The notes under the pieces were generated by a model. The model searched no databases. It was given only the letters and a program-made list of their open reading frames with translations, and was not told the origin of the DNA. From assembly GCF_017676345.1 (NCBI RefSeq), contig NZ_JAFFZM010000017.1:62001-126000 (forward strand): 64,000 nt of DNA, written 5' to 3'. The DNA comes from Streptomyces smyrnaeus. Its GTDB lineage: Bacteria > Actinomycetota > Actinomycetes > Streptomycetales > Streptomycetaceae. The position numbers were made by a program, and so were the translations under genes. Positions within the stretch are counted from its first letter, which is position 1; each line of letters begins with the position of its first letter. Of this stretch, positions 59,473 through 64,000 are shown piece after piece.

Positions 59473-59473
59473 G

Positions 59474-60448
59474 TCAGTTCCCTCCAGGCTCGGTGTGCTC
59501 GAAGCGGTGCAGCGTGCCCGGCAGTCGGGAGCCGAGCGGGGACATCCCGCCCTCGGCGCCGTGCCGGGCCAGCAGATCCAGCGCGAGCCGCCCGCGGCGC
59601 ACCCGCTCCCGCGCCGTGTCCAGCACGGTGTCGCGCATGTGCCGTCCGGACGGGTAGAGGCCGGGGGCCTTGGCCAGCCCGAATTTGAGATAGAGCGGGG
59701 CGCCGCGCCGGATCAGCTCGGCCAGCTCGTACATCCGCACATAGCCGCCGAGGTCGTCGGGCGCCTCGATGTACATGTCCATGGGGGCCGCGCTGACCCG
59801 TCGGATCTCGGTGAGGTGGTCGAGCGTCAGATCGCTGGGCACATTCAGCGAGTCGGCGCCGAGCCGCTCGTAGACGGCGTACGAGGCGGGGTTGACCGGG
59901 CCGATCAGCGCGGACACCTTGAGCGTGGTGTCGGCGGGCAGGATGCCGGTGGCGCGCGCCCGGTGCAGCGTCCACAGCACGCCCTCGTCGGCGACGAGCA
60001 GGCAGCGCACGCCCAGTTCGGTGGCGCGCACCGCGTCCTCCACACAGCCGGCGAGCGCGCTGTGGCCGCGCGCCCGCAGCCCGCCGCCGCCGGAGTCGGT
60101 GCGGGTGGCGGCGCCGGTGTCCCAGGTGCCGCGCGGACCGGTGAACAGGCACAGCTCGATGTCCCGTTCGGCACACGCCTCGACCATCTCGGTGATCTCG
60201 GCGTCGGTGAGCATCCAGATGCCGCTGCCCTGGCTGATGCGGTGCAGCGGTACATCGAGCCGTGCGGACTCCTTGAGGACGACGGCCAGCGCCTCGGGCC
60301 CCTCGCAGGAGGGCACCTCGGTGCGCCAGCGGCCGCCGTCGGGGAAGGTGTGCGGGGAGGCGTCGGCGGGCTCGGGCCGGGGTACGGCCAGCTCCAGCGC
60401 GCTGAGCGCGGGTTCGCCGGGGAGGCGGGGGGTGGTGCTGGTGGTCAC
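59474..60448 (-). CDS. TIM-barrel protein resembling U32-peptidase family, in sugar operon
   Basis: 324 aa, cytoplasmic. Seen: PHTFPDGGRWRTEVPSCEGPE, LDVPLHRISQGSGIWMLTD, ELCLFTGPRGTWDTGAATRT, VRCLLVADEGVLWTLHRA, LGADSLNVPSDLTLDHLTEI, MDMYIEAPDDLGGYVRMYEL and APLYLKFGLAKAPGLYP. Alternating strand-helix spacing suggests a TIM barrel. I recall close relatives annotated as peptidase U32 in Streptomyces sugar operons, but the classic U32 cysteine signature is absent, so protease function is doubtful; an aldolase-, epimerase- or isomerase-like role on a sugar acid is as likely. GTG 60448 has AAGGAG four nt upstream. Confidence 0.6.
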   Translation of the reverse strand: MTTSTTPRLPGEPALSALELAVPRPEPADASPHTFPDGGRWRTEVPSCEGPEALAVVLKESARLDVPLHRISQGSGIWMLTDAEITEMVEACAERDIELCLFTGPRGTWDTGAATRTDSGGGGLRARGHSALAGCVEDAVRATELGVRCLLVADEGVLWTLHRARATGILPADTTLKVSALIGPVNPASYAVYERLGADSLNVPSDLTLDHLTEIRRVSAAPMDMYIEAPDDLGGYVRMYELAELIRRGAPLYLKFGLAKAPGLYPSGRHMRDTVLDTARERVRRGRLALDLLARHGAEGGMSPLGSRLPGTLHRFEHTEPGGN

Positions 60449-60492
60449 AGGGCTCCTTCGGTACGGGACAGAGGCCACGCGGGGGGCGGGGT

Positions 60493-61530
60493 TCAGGGGT
60501 GCAGCAGGACCTTGCCGACGGCGGGATCACCATCCGCGACGAGCGCGAGGGCCTTCTCGAACTCGGCCAGCGGCAGCCGGTGGGTGACCAGCGGCAGCGG
60601 GTCCAGCAGCCCGGCGGCGAAGGTGCGCACCGCGTGTGCCCAGGCGGCGGGCGGGGCCCCGAAGACGGTGTCCACCCGCAGCTGGCCGAAGACCAGCGCG
60701 GCGGGGTCGAGCTCGGTGGCTCCGGCCGGCGGAATGCCGGTCAGTACCAGCCGTCCGCCGCGCCGCAGCAGTCCGGCGGCCTGCCGGGCGGCTCCGGGCG
60801 CGCCCGCCGCCTCGACGACGGTGTCGTAGCCGCCGAGTCCCTCGGTCTCCCGGTGGTGGCGGTAGGCGGTGGCGCCGAACCCGGCGGCGAGCGACGCGCG
60901 CTCCGGGCGGGCGCCGACCAACAGCAGCTCGGCGGGTGAGCCCAGCGCCAGCAGCTGGACGGCGAGCATCCCCAGCGTTCCGTCGCCGACGACGGCCACC
61001 CGGTCACCGGGGCGTACCCGGGCCCGGAGCGCGGCTGCCGCGACACAGGCCGCGGGCTCCAGCAGCGCGGCGGCCGTCAGGTCCGCCTCGTCGGGCAGCG
61101 GGTGCAGCAGGCGGGCCGGGAGGGTGAGGGTGGGGGCCATGGCACCCGGCTCGGTGAAACCGGTCTCGGCGTATCCGGCGGTGCACAGCGTGGTGTCACC
61201 GGTGTGGCAGCGTTCGCACACCTGGCAGTTGCGGAACCCCTCCCCCACCACCTTGCGCCCCACCACGGCCTCCGGCACCCCGTCGCCGGCCTCGACGACC
61301 GTGCCCGACCACTCGTGGCCGGGCGTGACGGGGTAACGGGCGTACGGTGCCGGGCGGTTGCCCTGGTACAGCTCCCGGTCGCTGCCGCAGATCCCGGCCG
61401 CGTGGATGCGCACCAGTGCCTCTCCGGGGCCGGGCGGGCGCGGGGTGTGCGGAGCGAGGCGGGCGGCGCCGGGCCCGTCCAGTACGACGGCAGGGCCGGC
61501 CGATTCCGTGCCGTCCGGGGCCGCGTTCAC
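60493..61530 (-). CDS. Zinc-dependent alcohol/polyol dehydrogenase (MDR)
   Basis: 345-aa NAD(P)-dependent medium-chain dehydrogenase, likely oxidising a sugar or sugar acid. Seen: catalytic Zn motif AAGICGSDRELY, GHEWSGTVVEAGDG, the structural-zinc cysteines CQVCERCHTGDTTLC, and Rossmann VAVVGDGTLGMLAVQLLAL. VVEAAGAPGAARQAAGLL follows. The GTG 61530 overlaps the dehydratase stop (GTGA). In pathway order it could produce the lactone opened by SMP-30, or oxidise a downstream alcohol (inference). Confidence 0.9.
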   Translation of the reverse strand: MNAAPDGTESAGPAVVLDGPGAARLAPHTPRPPGPGEALVRIHAAGICGSDRELYQGNRPAPYARYPVTPGHEWSGTVVEAGDGVPEAVVGRKVVGEGFRNCQVCERCHTGDTTLCTAGYAETGFTEPGAMAPTLTLPARLLHPLPDEADLTAAALLEPAACVAAAALRARVRPGDRVAVVGDGTLGMLAVQLLALGSPAELLLVGARPERASLAAGFGATAYRHHRETEGLGGYDTVVEAAGAPGAARQAAGLLRRGGRLVLTGIPPAGATELDPAALVFGQLRVDTVFGAPPAAWAHAVRTFAAGLLDPLPLVTHRLPLAEFEKALALVADGDPAVGKVLLHP

Positions 61531-62693
61531 CGGTTGCCGCCGTCGGGGTTGCGGGTCTCCCAGCCCTCGGCCCACAGGTCGAAGTGGGCGCGCTGCTGCG
61601 GGAACTCGGCCGCCGCGTCGGTGTCCAGCTCGACGCCCAGGCCCGGTGCGTCGGAGAGGGTGAAGCAGCCGGTCTCGGGGTCGACCTGGGGCGCACCCTT
61701 GACGACCTTCTTGATCTCGGCGTCGGCGAAGTCGTTGAAGTGCTCCAGCACCTTGAAGTTGGGCGTCGCGAAGCCCACCTGGAGGCTGGCGGCGGTCAGT
61801 ACGGGGCCGCCGACGTTGTGCGGGGCCACGAGCATGTAGTGGGTCTCGGCGGTGGCCGCGAGCTTGCGGGTCTCGGCGATGCCGCCGAGGTGGCCGAGGT
61901 CGGGCTGGAGGATGTCGGCCGCCTGGCTCTCGAACAGCTCCCGGAACTCGATCCGGTCGTGGATGCGCTCCCCCGTCGCCACCGGGATGTCCACCTTGTC
62001 GGCGACCTTGGCGAGGGCCTTGAGGTTCTCCGGCGGCACCGGCTCCTCCAGCCATGCGGGCCGGAACGGCGCCATCTCGTGGGCGAGCCGCACGGCGGTG
62101 GCGGGCGCGAAGCGGCCGTGCATCTCCAGCATCAGTTCCGCCTCGGGGCCGATGGCGTCCCGCACCGCCTCGATGAGGGAGACCGCGTAGCGGGTGTCCT
62201 CGTGGGAGAGCTCCAGGTGCCCGGTGCCGAACGGGTCGATCTTCAGCGCGCGGTAGCCGCGGGCCATGACGTCCTTGGCGGCCTGGTGGTAGGCCTCGGG
62301 GGTGCGCTCGGTGGTGTACCAGCCGTTGGCGTACGCCTTGACGGTGTCGGTGACGTTGCCGCCCAGCAGCTGCCAGACGGGTACGCCCAGCGCCTTGCCC
62401 TTGATGTCCCAGCAGGCCATCTCCACACAGGCGATGCCGGACATCACGATCTCGCCCGCGCGCCCGTAGTCCCCGTACTTCATCCGCCGTACGAGGTCCT
62501 CCGTACGGAACGGGTCGGAACCGGTGATGTGGTTGGCCTCCGCCTCCCGCAGATAGCCGAGCAGCGCGTCGGTGTGGCCCAGCATCCGGGTCTCGCCGAC
62601 ACCGGTGAGTCCTTCGTCGGTGTGGACCTGGACATAGGTGAGGTTCCGCCAAGGCGTCCCGACCACGTGGGTGCTGATACCGGTGATGCGCAC
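61527..62693 (-). CDS. Enolase-superfamily sugar-acid dehydratase (mandelate racemase group)
   Basis: 388-aa Mg2+ enzyme dehydrating an aldonic/aldaric acid. Seen: RITGISTHVVGTPWRNLTYVQ, the base Lys in ALKIDPFGTGH (KxD variant), metal ligands in LMLEMHGRF (Glu, with His), WLEEPVPPE (Glu) and ATGERIHDR (Glu), and the C-terminal base His in LVAPHNVGGP. The set resembles galactonate/gluconate/fuconate-type dehydratases; I cannot choose. GTG 62693 has GGAGC six nt upstream and begins family similarity. First gene of the six-gene sugar operon. Confidence 0.9.
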   Translation of the reverse strand: MRITGISTHVVGTPWRNLTYVQVHTDEGLTGVGETRMLGHTDALLGYLREAEANHITGSDPFRTEDLVRRMKYGDYGRAGEIVMSGIACVEMACWDIKGKALGVPVWQLLGGNVTDTVKAYANGWYTTERTPEAYHQAAKDVMARGYRALKIDPFGTGHLELSHEDTRYAVSLIEAVRDAIGPEAELMLEMHGRFAPATAVRLAHEMAPFRPAWLEEPVPPENLKALAKVADKVDIPVATGERIHDRIEFRELFESQAADILQPDLGHLGGIAETRKLAATAETHYMLVAPHNVGGPVLTAASLQVGFATPNFKVLEHFNDFADAEIKKVVKGAPQVDPETGCFTLSDAPGLGVELDTDAAAEFPQQRAHFDLWAEGWETRNPDGGNR

Positions 62694-62715
62694 GAGAGCC
62701 GCTCCTGTGAAGTCG

Positions 62716-62755
62716 TTCGCTACGTTCGATATTTCGTCACGCGTTCGAAATAGCG
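62716..62755 (-). promoter_or_regulatory. Candidate IclR operator of the sugar-acid operon
   Basis: CGATATTTCG (62727-62736), 9 nt, CGAAATAGCG (62746-62755) form an inverted repeat with one mismatch. TTCG recurs at 62716, 62725, 62733 and 62744. The half-sites resemble the dyad before the IclR gene. The site lies 34-62 bp before the dehydratase start. Confidence 0.5.
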
Positions 62756-62876
62756 ATGTGACACTAAGGAGGGGCGAGAGGGGTGTCAATGGTCGCGACG
62801 CGCTTTTCTGTGCGAGTCGTTGGTGGGCACTGATCGACCTTGTTGCCCCGTGTCAGGGGAACCTTATTGCCCGGCG

Positions 62877-63257
62877 TCAGCGGCGGGGAGTGATCCTGCT
62901 GTGAATCCGGTAGCGGTGCGGCTCCAGATCGTCGTCCGGCGGCCGCAGCCGGACGGTCACCGGCCCCGCGAAGCTGAAGTGCCGCTCGGCGGCGTGCCGT
63001 CGCACCTCGGACGCGAGCCGCGCACCGACCGCGCCGGCCTCGCCCGCCAGCCGCGCATAGCTGTCGGCCGGCAGTTCCAGCTCGAAGGCGTTGGGCACCA
63101 CGGTGCGATCCCGGCCCACGATCACCGCCTTGGCGTCGCACTCGCGGCGCAGCACCTCGAGCACCTCGACCGGCTCACCGGGCCCACGGGCAAACAGGCG
63201 CCACAGGGAGCCGGAGAAGCGCTCCATCCTGCCTTCGACGTCATGGAAGAACTTCAT
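62877..63257 (-). CDS. Stand-alone DUF3662 (FhaA N-terminal) domain protein
   Basis: 126-aa protein matching only the N-terminal domain of actinobacterial FhaA-type proteins. Seen: KFFHDVEGRMERFSGSLWRLF, EPVEVLEVLRRECDAKAVIVGRDRTVVPNAFELEL, and SEVRRHAAERHFSFAGPVTV. FhaA normally continues into a long linker and a C-terminal FHA domain; here the chain stops after HSRITPRR, so it lacks the phosphopeptide-binding part. ATG 63257 has GGGGAG only two nt upstream. Another in-frame Met at the preceding GDMLTAWGG is possible. Confidence 0.82.
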   Translation of the reverse strand: MKFFHDVEGRMERFSGSLWRLFARGPGEPVEVLEVLRRECDAKAVIVGRDRTVVPNAFELELPADSYARLAGEAGAVGARLASEVRRHAAERHFSFAGPVTVRLRPPDDDLEPHRYRIHSRITPRR

Positions 63258-63351
63258 CGCTCCCCGCTTCCCGCCCCACGCGGTAAGCATGTCCCCCCGA
63301 ACGGGTGGCGCTTGCCGGGAGCGGGTGCGGGGGCCATCCACCGGTGCCCGG

Positions 63352-64000
63352 TCAGGAGGCGGGCGGCGCCCAGCCGTTGGGGCAGGAGCGGGCCCGGGAG
63401 CCGTAGACGTAGTCGACGAAGTTGCGCAGTTCCTCCCGCCACAGCCGCATCTCGTGCCCGCCGGGCCCGGTGCAGTAGCGGTGGGCGACCCCGCGACTGC
63501 GGAGCGGACGGTGGAGATCCTCGTTCCAGCCGTGGATGTCGGCCTCGCCCGTCCCCGCGTACAGGGCGAGCCGGCCGTCGTAGGCCGTGTACGACGCCTC
63601 GCTCCCGGCGACCTGTACCGGATTGAAGGCGGCCCAGCCCGAGGAGGGGCCGAAGACCGTGCTCATCCGGTAGGACGTGCTGCCGGTGACCCGGTACTTC
63701 CCGTCGAGCAGTCCGGTCCAGGAGAAGGCCGCACCGTAGAACCACAGGGAGTCGCCGACGGTCTGCTGGGCGGCGGCGGGCCGGATGTCCGTACCGCCGG
63801 AGAAGGCGCCGACGGCGGAGAAGAGATCCGGATGCGCCGCCGCGTACTTCAGCGCGCCCAGCCCGCCCATCGAGGCACCGGCCACCGCCCGCCCCGAACG
63901 GTCGGTCCGCGTCGCGAAGTTGGCGTCCACCCACGGCAGCAGCCGGCGGATGTGGAAGGTCTCCCACCGGGGGGCGAAGTTGCCGTCCGTATGCCCCTGC
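63352..64000 (-). CDS. Alpha/beta-hydrolase-fold esterase (antigen-85/EstD-like), 5' end outside window
   Basis: The last 216 residues of a serine esterase are visible. Seen: GHTDGNFAPRWETFHIRRLL, the nucleophile elbow AVAGASMGGLGALKYAAAHP (GxSxG), and AVGAFSGGTDI. Further, GEADIHGWNEDLHRPLRSRG and GPGGHEMRLWREEL supply the likely Asp/Glu and His of the triad, ending with a CPNG tail. In the family these are secreted esterases or mycolyltransferase-like enzymes; the missing N-terminus would show whether there is a signal peptide. Truncated at base 64000. Confidence 0.85.
   Translation of the reverse strand, partial: QGHTDGNFAPRWETFHIRRLLPWVDANFATRTDRSGRAVAGASMGGLGALKYAAAHPDLFSAVGAFSGGTDIRPAAAQQTVGDSLWFYGAAFSWTGLLDGKYRVTGSTSYRMSTVFGPSSGWAAFNPVQVAGSEASYTAYDGRLALYAGTGEADIHGWNEDLHRPLRSRGVAHRYCTGPGGHEMRLWREELRNFVDYVYGSRARSCPNGWAPPAS

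Noticed and set aside
62786..62833. Very short plus-strand frame (about 13 codons) after an AGGAGGGG, leader-peptide-like
   Set aside because: No downstream plus-strand gene exists for it to control, and the purine run is too far from the ATG.
1..64000. CRISPR arrays, insertion sequences, phage genes, large duplications
   Set aside because: None recognised; the repeats seen are terminator-like hairpins, protein-level triplet repeats or short slippage duplications.

Overview
The window is high-GC actinobacterial DNA and almost certainly a Streptomyces chromosome. It carries a pair of chaplin genes (a long cell-wall-anchored chaplin and a short one), DUF5703 and DUF6480 small proteins, a SigB/SigF-type sigma factor, an orphan DUF3662 domain, many LysR/GntR/IclR/TetR regulators and many GTG starts. 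I see no insertion sequence, transposase, prophage gene, CRISPR array or rRNA. About 61 protein genes and one tRNA-Leu(GAG) are supported. Genes at both ends (histidine phosphatase, esterase) run out of the window.

Layout. 0-12 kb looks like conserved chromosome: phosphatase, CorA, ferritin-like protein, F420 oxidoreductase and aldo/keto reductase around a perfect operator-like palindrome, a helicase-like protein that appears catalytically dead, an acidic protein, DUF5703, the chaplin pair, an M20 peptidase and the tRNA. 12-20 kb is accessory metabolism: F420 and SDR oxidoreductases, a DHA2 exporter, a mycothiol-type enzyme, then a LysR cluster in which a haloacetate-dehalogenase-like hydrolase and a tartrate/D-malate dehydrogenase share a promoter element. 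20-30 kb holds secreted and envelope proteins (L,D-transpeptidase, phospholipase C, phospholipase A2, FUSC and TSUP membrane proteins), a TetR/FAD-monooxygenase pair with twin operators and a small ATP-dependent DNA ligase. 30-36 kb is threonine catabolism (tdh-kbl-LysR), a sugar porter and a family-5-type uracil-DNA glycosylase.

36-38.4 kb encodes an FHA-like protein translationally coupled to a membrane Ser/Thr kinase whose outer domain looks like a lytic transglycosylase. 38.5-46 kb is a galactoside island: a divergent DgoR-like GntR regulator, GH42 beta-galactosidase, ABC importer and galactonate dehydratase. 46-54 kb has an exported MBL-fold protein, a LysR plus class-A-beta-lactamase-like pair, a P450, a HAD hydrolase, the sigma factor, a VOC protein and DUF6480. 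53.7-62.7 kb is a second sugar-acid system: IclR regulator and SMP-30 lactonase converge on a six-gene operon (enolase-family dehydratase, Zn dehydrogenase, TIM-barrel protein, ChvE-type binding protein, ABC ATPase, permease). It fits import and non-phosphorylative oxidation of a sugar, and both promoters carry a similar candidate IclR site. The window closes with an orphan DUF3662 protein and a truncated esterase.

Functions are from reading translated sequence and recalled family motifs; no search was run.
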